This document shows positions 50,305 to 61,576 of a stretch of DNA of 64,000 bases, in pieces. This DNA comes from Chrysomallon squamiferum (taxonomy: Eukaryota > Mollusca > Gastropoda > Neomphalida > Peltospiridae): assembly GCA_012295275.1 (NCBI GenBank), contig CM022676.1, forward strand, positions 1,508,510-1,572,509, written 5' to 3'. A program made the translations under genes and the position numbers. Each line of letters opens with the position of its first letter. The stretch's first letter is position 1. The notes below the pieces were generated by a model. That model saw nothing but the letters and a program-made list of their open reading frames with translations, did not search any database and was not told where the DNA came from.

Positions 50305-51820
50305 TATAGAAATAAGAAAGAAAGAAAGAAATGTATTTCTTTATTGCTAACTTACAAAGAAAAAAATTACCCTAACCGGGCCCCCCTTGCCATAACGTTA
50401 TGCGATGTATCTGATAGGCTGCAGGCACGCGCCTTCGAGTCTGTTTGACATTATGTATTATAATCAACACAAAAGATGGAAAAGAAAAATAACAGGTGTT
50501 TGCATGCAAGCAAGGGATGTTATTCTTCTTCTACCATTTTTTATTTTTATAATCAGACGGGAAAACAAAAGCGTAGAATAAGAAGAAAATGGCAAAGATA
50601 AGAAAATGATATTTCTGAATGAAAACACATACAACCTTGACTACACCTGCTTTGTATTAAGTGCACGTGCATCACGTATCACGAGCAATGAACACGCTTT
50701 ATCACGCATTACAAGTAATGTTTGAAATTACATTTGTGTGCGCGTTTGTGTGTGCAGTTTAAAGTTATTTATTTACGCATAATTCAAATACACAGACACA
50801 TAAACATATAAACACATACACACGCATAATACATATTATATATCAGGCCTAATGATATTGTTTCCTTCTTTAATATTACTGTTGCTTTTGTTTTTGTTGT
50901 TGTTGTTGTTATAGCGTATCACGAAGCTGCTTTCCTGCCGGTTCTGTTTTCTAAAATTTCCATTATAAACATTTTCTTTACGAAATAATATGCTTCGTGG
51001 ACTTTGAAATAGCGTCATATTAAAATCACTTTGAGGTGTCAGAGGTCAAAAGTAACTGGGTTAGGCGTGATTCATTGTAACGGTTTTGCATTGTCATTAC
51101 GAAGTGGGGTAAGTACCCCAAATAAACACCCGTTGATAACGGCTTTGTATATATATAGAAATACCCGAATTTATCAATGGGCAGCTGTGCGCATGCGTTG
51201 ATATTTGATAACAACAAGTGCTGGCTATTCTTTTTTTTTCTTCTTACACATTTTTATTTTTATTTTTTTTTTATTATTATTTTCCTTGTCTTAGTGATTG
51301 ATTCATTGCTTCTTGTTTTTATTCTGTTTCTTATGTATTTTTTTTATTGTGTTTAAATATTTTCTTTTGTTCTACTTCTTTTATTGTTCTAATAGTTATT
51401 TTTATTATTATTATTATGTTGTTGTTATACATGTGTTGTTGATTTTGTTGTATTTTGCTGCTTTGTTTTGTTTTTAGGTTTCGACTTGATTTTTTCAGCA
51501 TTAATTTTTAATTTTTTAATTTTTTTCTTTGCGTTGTGCGACGGGTACTTTGATTAATTAATTTTAGAAACAATCTGTGTGTTATGATCAACTCAAAATA
51601 AACCTTAGTAAAATATAACAAACACGTTCATATAACAAAATGGTAACATCTATTACTCAGTCTTTCATGGATTAACTATAATTCGTTTAAAACGCAACAT
51701 GTTTTCAAACTTCATTATAAAACTGTAATAGGAGAATACACACATTGATACACAGACACACATTTATACACAAATACACACAGATGCACATGCACATACA
51801 CACAAGTATAATCGTTCATT

Positions 51821-52050
51821 CAGGTATTTTTCTTATGCAGGTATGTTTACATAAAGAGATTATGGTTCATAAAAGGAAGACGTTGAATATAGGTAACTGT
51901 CTTGCATGCATATCATTAAAAAAAGTAAAATATTTTATGTAGGTAAAAATCTTCAACATCAAACGTTTCATAAAGATAAAATTTGGTACAGGTAATACAG
52001 GTATTGTGTGTTTTGCAAGTAAGATATTTGATACAGGTAACATGCAGGTG
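51821..52050 (+). repeat. degenerate 50-bp-period array with CAGGTA/CAGGTG core
   Basis: CAGGTA occurs at 51821, 51838, 51989, 51998 and 52034, CAGGTG at 52045, and TAGGTA at 51890 and 51940. Main spacing is 45-52 bases and flanking words such as cataaagat recur, so this looks like a decayed minisatellite. CAGGT(A/G) is also the Snail/ZEB E2-box and the donor consensus. Confidence 0.6.
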
Positions 52051-53138
52051 AGATAAATCACAGACAATGTAGTAACGTGGTGAACTAGTTTTATTTACTG
52101 AAGTAACATCACGTATAATGTTGTTTGTTTTTAGATGATAAATATCAAGCGTCACGCGATATCGTTACCTAAAATAGATAAACATTAATTTTATGTTGGA
52201 AACGCATTCTTCTTCTTTCTGAAATATTATATATATATATTTACTTCTACAAAAACAGTGTAATGCATCACTTTGGAGAAGAAAAAAAAGTGTTAATATA
52301 TTTGTGAACTAAATATATAGTAACTCTGACTTTAAATTATTTTATTATATGTTAAATTGTTCTCTGTCGTTGATAACCTCTTTTGTAATAAATCTAGCTA
52401 TTATATCAGGCAGGTTTCCTTTTGCTTACCACAAAAAAATGTCGCCTGACCCCTTAGAACAATTATATACATAAATAAATAAATAATATATATAATATGT
52501 ATACACATACACACATACAAACATACATACACATACATACATATCTGTGTGTGTGTCTATGCACTGTGCTTTACTCATTGAATTTTTTTATTTTTTATTT
52601 TTTGAAACATTCGTCCTTTAAATACATTTTTGTTGTATACAACTTTATTTTTATTATTGTTATTATTATTTTTTTTCCCTCGGCGTTGTACCACGTCTTT
52701 TTCCAGTTTAATACATTTCCGTTCAATTTACGTCACATTTAAATCTACCGAGTAATTAAAGTTGCGCTAGATGGGGGTCAGCTTAATTTAGTTTGTATGT
52801 TTCATAATAACAATTGTATGTTTATTCAGTGTATTTTAATATAATCACTACTGTACTTTAAACAAATATACAAACAAAAAGAGGAAGAAATAAATAAGTA
52901 AATAAAATATTTTTCCAAAAATAAATATGAAAAAGAAAGAAATCAAATCAAAGTAATTTTGTTTTATTAATTAATTAATTAATTAATTAGTTAAATTAAT
53001 AGGTAATTATTTATGTTTATTTGTTTGTTTGTTTGTTTATTTACTAAAAGATCAAGGCACGGTAATCATATTTTTTATTTTATTTGGTATTATCTTGCTA
53101 TCTTTTTCTCTCTATGGTATGTTATTTCCCTTTATGTT

Positions 53139-53142
<4 letters not shown>

Positions 53143-53175
<33 letters not shown>
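53143..53175. repeat. poly-T tract
   Basis: About 33 consecutive thymines. Confidence 0.95.
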
Positions 53176-53614
53176 CTATTTCTGTTTTGCCACAGCAATT
53201 TCTTACGGTTTTAGAAACACTGGTGTAAAGTAAATGTTTTTCTCAGTCATTTACTGTGATTCCAGTTTTCTTCTTCGTCTGTTCTGTTCTGTTTATGTTA
53301 GAGCGGTAATATATTATTATTGCCGTTGTTGTTGTTATTATTGCTGTTTTTATTACTTTTGTTAATTTTTATTAGTATTGTTGTTGCTATTATTATTGTT
53401 TTTGTTGTTGCTGCTGTCGTTATTATTGATATTACTGTGCAGATGTCTTCAGTCTTAATTAATTGTATTCTTATTTTTCATGCAGGCTTAGAGTTAGGCT
53501 ATGTATGGCCAGTGTTAAGACTTGGACTACAAGCATAATTTACTAATAGTAAGTGTTCTTTATTATTTTCACTCAAAAGAAAAATAAGAGAAAAAGGAAA
53601 TAAAACAACAACAT

Positions 53615-53648
53615 GTGAAATTCATATAACGGGACAGCGATACCCACG

Positions 53649-53727
<79 letters not shown>
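53615..53727. repeat. dispersed element copy 1: 38-bp leader plus (GA)n
   Basis: A leader gtgaaattcatataacggg then acagcgatacccacgtgctga runs straight into about 75 bases of GA. The same leader with two substitutions precedes the GA tract at 56666. Sequence after the GA tract differs between copies, so the unit ends with the microsatellite. This suggests a small mobile element with a GA tail, or a duplication seeded by the tract. The leader contains an E-box CACGTG. Confidence 0.7.
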
Positions 53728-53729
<2 letters not shown>

Positions 53730-53940
53730 TAAACTTTTAGCTTTCACTTAGGTATTCATGAATAATGGCGACAAATCCGAAGATACGATTTTAAAAAATA
53801 ATGAAAGACACAAATAAATAAATAAACCCCATCAGAATGGAAAATGAGAGCTAAAAAGGTCGAGTTGTTTTTGAAAAGAATTTATTATCCATATACAAAC
53901 CAAATTAAGATTACAGTCACTTTTTAAAAACTGTGTCAGT

Positions 53941-54115
53941 ACTACTTTGCGGCGTAGATCACATCTACTGAATTTTACTTTCACCGCGTCGTTCTGCCGT
54001 AAGCTATCTCCGGAAGTTATAATTGGGCATGATCTTGCCTGACCTCTGTCACGTGACGCGTGGGAGTGGCGGTTTCCCAACTTGAAAGTGCACGTGTTGG
54101 GTTCACGATAGATAC
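53941..54115. promoter_or_regulatory. CpG- and motif-rich block, possible promoter or enhancer
   Basis: It contains CCGGAAGT (54010-54017, a high-affinity Ets site), CACGTG (54050-54055) followed by ACGCG, and GCACGTG near 54090. CpG is common here in contrast to the flanks. There is no TATA box and no adjoining splice-bounded exon. Confidence 0.35.
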
Positions 54116-54698
54116 TTGAAATCTAATGAGTTCTGAAACTGGCGAGTTTTAACGATATGTAACGAAATGGCACGTGATGTACCGAATATGCTTCGGTTAA
54201 TGTAATTAACTGAAAAGCAGTATACAGTACTAATCTTGTGTGAAATTTATAAATACTTCATGCAAAAAAACTTAAAGAAGAAAGTATTTTATTTAAAAAA
54301 CGATATTTATTAAAACTTAATAAAGAATTGTTCGGTTGAAATCTATTTATTGACAAGGATATTCATATGGCATTGTTTGCACTAAGATTTTTACTAGTAC
54401 TACTACTACCAATAATAATAATAATAATAATAATAATATTAATAATTGCATTCAGATGTTATTTATCGATTGTTTTTATTTTTCATTCTTTTCTTTACTT
54501 TAAACAAATATATTCTTCTTCTTCTTCTTTTATTATTATTAAGTTTAAAATAAAAATTAACTACGTACATGACCCGGCAAATACTGCTTGGTCAGACAAC
54601 AAAACAACAACAATATTAATATAAACTATTACAACATTGAAAACGTATTTTGAAAATAATAAAATAAAACAGAAAAGAACAATGAAAAGAAAAGAAAA

Positions 54699-54699
54699 A

Positions 54700-54730
<31 letters not shown>

Positions 54731-54731
54731 A
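54699..54731. repeat. (AAAT)n microsatellite
   Basis: About eight AAAT units. Confidence 0.9.
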
Positions 54732-54921
54732 ATATAGGATATTAATAACCGTTATTAACCAATTATTATGATGTAACAAATATTATTTACTTTTTTATTC
54801 ATACAAAAATTTTAAATATTTTTTATGTATAAAATACTGAGGAATATCGAAAGTATGGTACGCAATAGATTAGGAAGAATGGAGCATGTCGAGGATAAAA
54901 TAACAAATAAAATACAGTGTG

Positions 54922-54927
<6 letters not shown>

Positions 54928-54960
<33 letters not shown>
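54928..54960. repeat. (GA)n microsatellite
   Basis: About 33 bases of GA. Confidence 0.95.
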
Positions 54961-54962
<2 letters not shown>

Positions 54963-55755
54963 AAATATAACAATAGTACAAATACAGAAGCAGTTTGTCG
55001 GCACGGAGTGCTTGGGATAATGAATATTCTGTAGCAACATTCAGTGAGAATATGCGAAATGCAAAAGCAATTTAAAGTTACTGAACTGGTTGTTGAACGT
55101 TTTATATAAATTGTAAGCATTATGTGAATGTATACAGAGTCGGAGAAAAATACATGGGATCATTTTACTGACGGGATACAAAAACAATATTCGTGTCTGT
55201 CGAAATTTTATATAATATTATGAAATAAACAGTAAATATGGGGATGTGCGAGTAGGTAAAATGAGTGAAAAACAGAACAGTAGCGTACAGAGAAGACACG
55301 CGAAACGTGAACGACGATTAAACTGTCTGTAATTACCCACTTCCGCTCGCTATTCGAGGCAAGAAATGACATGCTGGTTTGGTAATGGTTTTTACATTAA
55401 ATGTAACGCATTATCGCATTAGCTTAAACAGTTCGAAATGACATGAAGAAAAATGTGTGTAAACTTTTCTAATACGCTCACTTGTCTGCGGTTTCTAGGA
55501 ATGCCGCAGAGTGTAAACATGACTTTCACTTCACATTTTCACTGCTTCGTAGCAATTAAAAACAAAGGTAAACCACAATAAACGTGGTGTTTTATTACTG
55601 TACGAATCCGAAGTAATAACTACAAACACCCGACGTTTGTTTCTGCAACAAAACTACAGTAACAAACAGCGTGGTTGATTATCGAAACTATAGAAATAAC
55701 CACAGTAAAACTGATTATTGTAAAGATGTACGAAAAGTATGTTAGTTAATACATT

Positions 55756-55760
<5 letters not shown>

Positions 55761-55837
<77 letters not shown>
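55761..55837. repeat. (GA)n microsatellite
   Basis: About 77 bases of pure GA. Confidence 0.95.
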
Positions 55838-55838
<1 letters not shown>

Positions 55839-56219
55839 AAATTCCCAATATAACTTACCTTTATTAGAAACATACAATAACATTTTACAATTTAATTATT
55901 TTTAGCTTTAATTATCGTTTTTGGTTTATATTTCGTTGTTTATACTAATTTCCCCTTCATCCAGTACTTATTTTTATTTTTATTATTAAAATTACCTCTC
56001 CCTTACGTTTCAACAATAAACAAAGCTCAGAAACTGCTTCAGTTACACTTTCTTATTTTTAGCTTTCATTATGTGAGTTTGGCTTATATGTCTTGTTTAT
56101 AATTTAATTCTTCTTTTTCCGTCACTATTATAAATTATGTGTTGGAAATTCATGCGTGCATTTCATGAAAAAAGCAGACCGAAGCATTTAACTTTTTGAC
56201 ATCACGTAATGAGTGCCAA

Positions 56220-56300
56220 TTTCCGGTGTATCGCACGCGCAACAGAGCTTGTCAGCTGTCGAAATCTCGTGCGCTTCTCGCGCGTACCGGCATGCCCAAT
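56220..56300. promoter_or_regulatory. CpG-rich island 2, possible promoter
   Basis: Eleven CpG in about 75 bases, including tatcgcacgcgcaac and ttctcgcgcgtaccgg, with CCGG at each end. No exon could be attached to it. Confidence 0.35.
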
Positions 56301-56625
56301 AATTTAATCCTTTTAAGTGATTTCAAAGAAATTCTAAAAACTCTAATGTTATGAGAAGTTAATGAAACACAGGCTCGAGCCAGTTACCAGGATGGCGCCC
56401 CTGGTATAGTTATTTCCAAAGTATGCTAGTTTTATGATCTGTGATAATTTACAAAATATGTAGAAATATCGTGTTAAAAATAATCAAATATCATTACAAA
56501 ATCAGTATTAGCTTTTTGTTTGTCTACATGTTTTGTTACCTGATTGTAAACAAACGCACTTACAAATACATTAACTGAAGAAAAAGAAGAAACAATGATA
56601 CATATATATAACAGCTACAGATGTA

Positions 56626-56663
56626 GTGAAATTCATATAAAGGGACAGCGATACCCACGTGCT

Positions 56664-56736
<73 letters not shown>
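56626..56736. repeat. dispersed element copy 2: 38-bp leader plus (GA)n
   Basis: Leader gtgaaattcatataaaggg plus acagcgatacccacgtgctga, then about 70 bases of GA. It is three kilobases from copy 1, in the same orientation. Confidence 0.7.
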
Positions 56737-56738
<2 letters not shown>

Positions 56739-56964
56739 GTAAGGAAATGGAAATTCGAGATCAGTGCGATTTTAAAGCATAAAATAATATATTCAGGTAT
56801 CATTAACCCCAGCAGGGCCTCTGTTCCAGTGTCATTTTAAGCGTTAGTATATAAAACACACGTGCCTTCAATTAGAGATGTGGAAATTTGAATTTCTTAC
56901 ACATGACTTCCTGTTAAGATGTGTGAAAGACACAATATATCACAATCACACAAATTCGGGTTTA

Positions 56965-57175
56965 AATATCTTCATCTTCATTTAGTATCCAGCATATCTT
57001 CAGTGTTGTATCCTGAAGAACATCCAGTCTGTCTTCACTGTTGTATCCGGATTAAAATCCTGTTTAATTCCATTGTTGCATCCTAATTAATATGCATTTT
57101 GTTTTAATTAGTTGTTAAGTAACTTGTCTTCTTTTCTGTATCCTGACTGATATCCAACCTGTCCTCATCGTAGTC
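56965..57175. repeat. degenerate tandem repeat, about 35-bp period
   Basis: Diverged units of tatcctgaagaacatccag, tctgtcttcactgttg type, five or six copies. Confidence 0.7.
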
Positions 57176-59777
57176 ACGTTAATTCTACAGAATTCATTAT
57201 TTTCAGTTTGCACTGTATACACATAGTTTGTATACACATTCAGATTAGTTAGAATGAGGGACCTACGACGAATTACTGTTTGTGTGTCTGAACATAAACA
57301 TAATACATACACAAACAGCATGTATAACCCGAACATAAAAGCACATGCACATATACATATGTAAAGACATACACAGTAAGTTGGCTCACTCCACACAAAA
57401 ACCTGTTACGAAACATACGCAGCACAGACACACAGAGAGAAGTACATCATAAACTAACCTTGTACAACCCACACAGGACAGCAAAAACCCTTATTCAAAA
57501 GCCGATTGTGGCAAAAACAACACTTCACTAATATTAGAAGAAAAAAAAGTAACATAATAATGAATGAATACATGAATGACTGAATGAACAAGAGCTTTTT
57601 GATTTAATTCGCAACACTGATGTAACAGTACCAGTCTTTATTTACGTCGCACACGGCGTCCTGCGCACCTCATTTAACTTAGCCAAATTTTACTTTAAAT
57701 ATTACTTTTGAAGTAATTTTAGAAATAATTCAAAATGAGTTTTTGTCCGAATTCGGATAAATTATTTAGCTTTTGTCTTGCAGGCTTTTTTAAAATTTTC
57801 TACAAAAACTGCGCTGAGGAGATGGTCGATAACTGGTTTATTACTATTCCAAAAATTATTACATTTTCATCATCTACATTGGTATTATTAATTTAAATTC
57901 CTTGATCTATATCATAAGTATATCTTATTGTTTTAGTATGACCAAATCATTAGATCATAATAAAATACTCTTGTACACATCAGTCAGCAGTATTTATAGA
58001 GTTATTTCCCTTTAAAAAAAAATTAGCGTAATTAAATTTTAAAAATAATTTTAAAAAATAATTTAAAAAAAAAAAAAAGAAAAGAAACTATTCCAGAATC
58101 CTTCTAGACCGGCAAATAATAATAATAATAATAATAAAAGCAGATACAGTTTACAAATTTTATCAAGTTTCCATTCTAATAACCAGTTCGTTTATATTTC
58201 AGTTTAATGTTATATTAGAATGTGTAAAGAATATAAATAATTCTTGTGACTTGTACTGTAATCAGCTGATTAAGTATTGTTTGGTCAGGTAGGAATTAAC
58301 TAGTCTTCTTTAACTAGTCTTTTTTCACAAAAAAAAAAAAAAAAAAAAAAAAGCATGTATGACCTTGTCAGAAGTTAATACTATAAATTATTTACCTACA
58401 TTTTATAGTTTTGAAATAAAAGTAATTATTTAAACTGTTAATGAAACCTGTAAACAAATGTTCCATAAAAATGGATTACTTAACGACGTATTCCGATAGT
58501 TCTGGTAATGACGTTATCGATATCTAAATAAATGGCGTTTTCTACAGCAATAATGGTTAATCTTTAAAACAAATGGTCTGATATGGAAAGAAACTGCTCA
58601 AACATTTATAAACATAGATGCAAACTAGGATAGGTCAGTCAGGATTAAAATAAATACATATGTATATTCAAAACGTTTTTACATAAATACATTATGGCTG
58701 TTCATAATGAAAAGAATTGAAAATATAATGAATACATGTATATTAAACCTAAAACCTACTGAACACCTCGCTCATGAAGAGATATTAGTCATATCGTTTA
58801 TTGAGAAAAAAACTCAATAGTAATAAATAAACTTTATTGTAATCAACTGCTCTTACAATGATGATGATGATTATTATTTATTATTATTATTAAAATTATC
58901 ATCATTGTTATTATTTATTTATTATTAATAGTATAATGTTTTTTTTTTTTTTTTTTTTTTATTATTATTATTATTATTTTTTTTTTTTTTACTCCATAGC
59001 TATGATGCAGGGGATTTTGGGGTGCTTTTTGTTTTTTTTTTTTGCAGTATTGATATATATACAGATCAGAAATGAGGAGAAACTGGATGAGCCTGTGGCA
59101 TGTGCCTACATTTCAGAAGGCCTACTCCTCTTAGTAAAGGCAAAGGCGTCCACTGGATAATCATTGTTATTATTATTATGTATTCTGTCTTGCTACTAGT
59201 CAATATTAACATCATATATATATATATATATAGAAATAACAATTCTTCTGTTGTGTTAGTCTAAAACTGGCGTTTGCTGGTAATTGTTTCATTACCCTTT
59301 TGATTATTTCTTGTCTTTTCCGTCACTCTTTCTCTCTGCGAGATTTGTATTCTTCCTACATACCCATTTAGAAAGATATAGTATAAAAACGAAACCTGAA
59401 GAGATGAAAAAAATTAAACCGAAACTTTGAATAAGCGACGAACCTGTTCCAGAAGAAAAAGCTTTGAAATCTGTGGAGAGAAATGAATGTTAAATTTAAT
59501 ATAGATGTTGTAAGTATTTGTTTCTGTTGTTCATGCGTGAGTGCGTGTTTTTGCCTCTCTAAAAAGTTATCTAAAAGTAATACTACAAATATACAAGTCG
59601 TTAATTACTTTGTTAATACCTACTTTTGTAAGTATTGTTTTTGTTATACGTGTTGTTATAATTATTCATATCAGTTCTTTACACATTTTATTTTATTTTT
59701 AATTATAGATTGTGCTCTAGCAAAGAGGTGAACTGTTATCCGAAGTAACAATCTATTAATGATGTATGCATACTTAC

Positions 59778-60083
59778 TTCTAGCGTTTGTAATACATTGA
59801 GATATGTAATTCTTCTTCCCAACTGAACACATCCAATATCCATGATCAACGACATCATTAAATTGTTCTATTATTACTGAAACCTGCGTTGATGAATCAA
59901 CATGACCGTGGTATCCTGGTACAAATGTCTGACAGACAGACGATAATAAATCGCACTGTACTACTTTGTAACCTCCAGGTTGCCAAATTATGATGTCATA
60001 TGTAACTTGTTTTCCTATTTGACAGATTACTTTCGATTTTCCACCATAAACCAAACATTTCATTTTCGTTGTCACTGGGTCGT
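59778..60083 (-). CDS. immunoglobulin-superfamily protein, second Ig-like domain exon
   Basis: Exon of 306 bp, phase 1 at both ends, acceptor ttgaaaactag before 60083 and donor AGAA|GTAAGT after 59778. The peptide starts NDPVTTKMKCLVYGG, includes KVICQIGKQVTYDIIIWQ, and ends with HGYWMCSVGKKNYISQC. Cysteines flank a Trp core, and the YWMCSV motif is the Y/W-x-C of strand F in Ig domains. Extra cysteines (VQCDLL, SSVCQTF) suggest additional disulfides. One exon per Ig domain with 1-1 phase is the usual layout of the superfamily. It follows the Ig1 exon after a 961-bp intron. Similar two-Ig secreted or membrane proteins are expanded in gastropods (family knowledge), but I cannot name the member. 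No transmembrane or further exon was found to the left. Confidence 0.8.
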
Positions 60084-60735
60084 CTAGTTTTCAAAATACA
60101 ATACACAACATGAACAGTTATAATCAATAGAGCAATAACAAAAATAGTAACTATGTGAACCCACAAATAAATTCTTTCTAGAATTCACAGGCATTAACAC
60201 TGAGAGATTAATTATCTACATGCCAGATATCTGTGTAGAAAACATAGACCCTAGCACTAACAGATCAAATATCTGTATAGAACTCATAGATGTCAGCACT
60301 GACATGTATCTAAATAGAACTTAGACAGTGGCCCTGATCCGTCACATATCTGTAATAGAATCCACAGGCATAAGTGACACACCAGATAACTTTCTAGAAC
60401 ATGTAAACAATATTACTCAATATCTAGCACATCAGATATACATATGCAACACAAAGAATAGAACACAAAATATTTACATGTACAACACAGAGAACAGAAC
60501 TAACACAAAATATATATATGTAGGCCTGTAATTCTTAGATAATAGCAGTCGTATCAGATATATATATATATATATATAAATAGAAATCATAGACATCAGG
60601 TATACATGTAGAATTCATAATACAACTGCATTAAATCACCAGATATGTATATGTATATATATATATATATATATATAATAAATACAAATATACACCAGAT
60701 ATCTATATTTCAAAAGTACTAACACTTAGTATATA

Positions 60736-60771
<36 letters not shown>

Positions 60772-61044
60772 TGGATCTCTTATACGATCTCAATTACACA
60801 TCAGAATCTACCAGAATTAACAGACAACGGCATTAATACTCTGAATATCTATATATATATGTCTTGCATTGATACATTAGGTATCTATGAACACAGACAA
60901 TATCACAATATTCAAATGTAAAAACAATAATACTGACAGTACTATATAGAAATAATAGTATTCAGAGAACAGATACAATACTTTAGACGCCTGGCATTTT
61001 CAATTGGGTAATTTTTTTTTAAATTGATTTCATGATAAACTTAC
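60084..61044 (-). other. intron between Ig exons
   Basis: 961 bp, mostly the minisatellite at 60176-60930 with inserted AT and GT microsatellites. No coding block. Confidence 0.8.
60176..60930. repeat. degenerate minisatellite, 40-57-bp units
   Basis: Repeated units begin tagaa(c/t)tcatagac and contain agcactgacagatca and atatctgtat. At least eight diverged copies are seen, interrupted by (AT)n at about 60557-60578 and 60653-60678 and (GT)n at 60737-60769. Confidence 0.75.
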
Positions 61045-61398
61045 TCTTATTAATCAAACTAAAAGTGTTGCTGACTACCGCGTTCTTTTGTACGAAACAA
61101 CGCCAGTCTGTGAAATGTTTGTCTTTTAGATTATTGATGATAAGATTGTATGTTTTATTTCGTTTGGAATTGCTATTTGTCCCTTCGGCACATTCTGCTT
61201 GAAATCCTAACGGTACTGGCTCAATTCTGTTACAGCCATTTCCATCCTGCAACATTTCCACAACACTCCCAGGATATGTTTTCGCATAAAAGAAAACAGT
61301 GTCGTAAACGTTGGAAAAATTAAGTACAGTGCAGCTTAACGTAAATTTTGTGTTCATTACACCCGCCGACGACGAACCATACATAACAAGTGAAACAC
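61045..61398 (-). CDS. immunoglobulin-superfamily protein, first Ig-like domain exon
   Basis: Exon of 354 bp, phase 1-1, acceptor tattttttaag before 61398 and donor AAGA|GTAAGT after 61045. The peptide opens VSLVMYGSSSAGVMNTKF, then TLSCTVLNFSNVYDTVFF (strand B Cys), DGNGCNRIEP, GFQAECAEGT and a membrane-distal end YNLIINNLKDKHFTDWRCFV, where D-x-x-x-W-x-C is the strand E-F signature. It also has two N-glycosylation sequons (NFS, NKT). It directly follows the signal-peptide exon in frame, so the mature protein begins here. The length divides by three, so skipping it keeps the frame into Ig2. The (TG)n plus U-rich context of its acceptor makes skipping plausible. Confidence 0.85.
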
Positions 61399-61435
61399 CT
61401 TAAAAAATAAAAATAATAAATTAAAAATAAAAATA

Positions 61436-61437
<2 letters not shown>

Positions 61438-61504
<67 letters not shown>
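61438..61504. repeat. (CA)33 microsatellite = (TG)33 in the Ig transcript
   Basis: 67 bases of pure CA. On the transcribed strand it is a TG run ending 40 bases before the Ig1 acceptor, followed by a T-rich tract. TG/UG repeats bind TDP-43 and CELF proteins. Confidence 0.97.
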
Positions 61505-61510
<6 letters not shown>

Positions 61511-61576
61511 GCGGTGTAGGGCGATAAGTTAAGAAGTTTATTTTTTTTTTATTATTCCATTATTTATAATTCCCTA

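Noticed and set aside
53832-54080. 82-codon minus-strand frame over the CpG-rich block
   Set aside because: No start context, splice sites or family. The signal there looks regulatory.
55853-55900. Minus-strand donor AAAG|GTAAGT, tested as a further Ig-gene exon
   Set aside because: Preceding sequence is AT-rich with stops and no Ig or transmembrane character.
56390-56405. Possible third CTCF site (accaggggcgcc on the minus strand)
   Set aside because: One G short of the core spacing, so not counted.
57115-57396. Hydrophobic Cys-rich segment with a following RRRS, considered as a transmembrane exon of the Ig gene
   Set aside because: A fair acceptor exists (cgtaacag before 57405), but joining it to the phase-1 end of the Ig2 exon gives an immediate TGA. 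The frame comes from degenerate CA/TA-type repeats.
58936-59160. Plus-strand frame ending in a non-repetitive segment (RNEEKLDEPVACAYISEG)
   Set aside because: It starts in poly-T, has no donor and no recognisable family. It may be an old repeat fragment.
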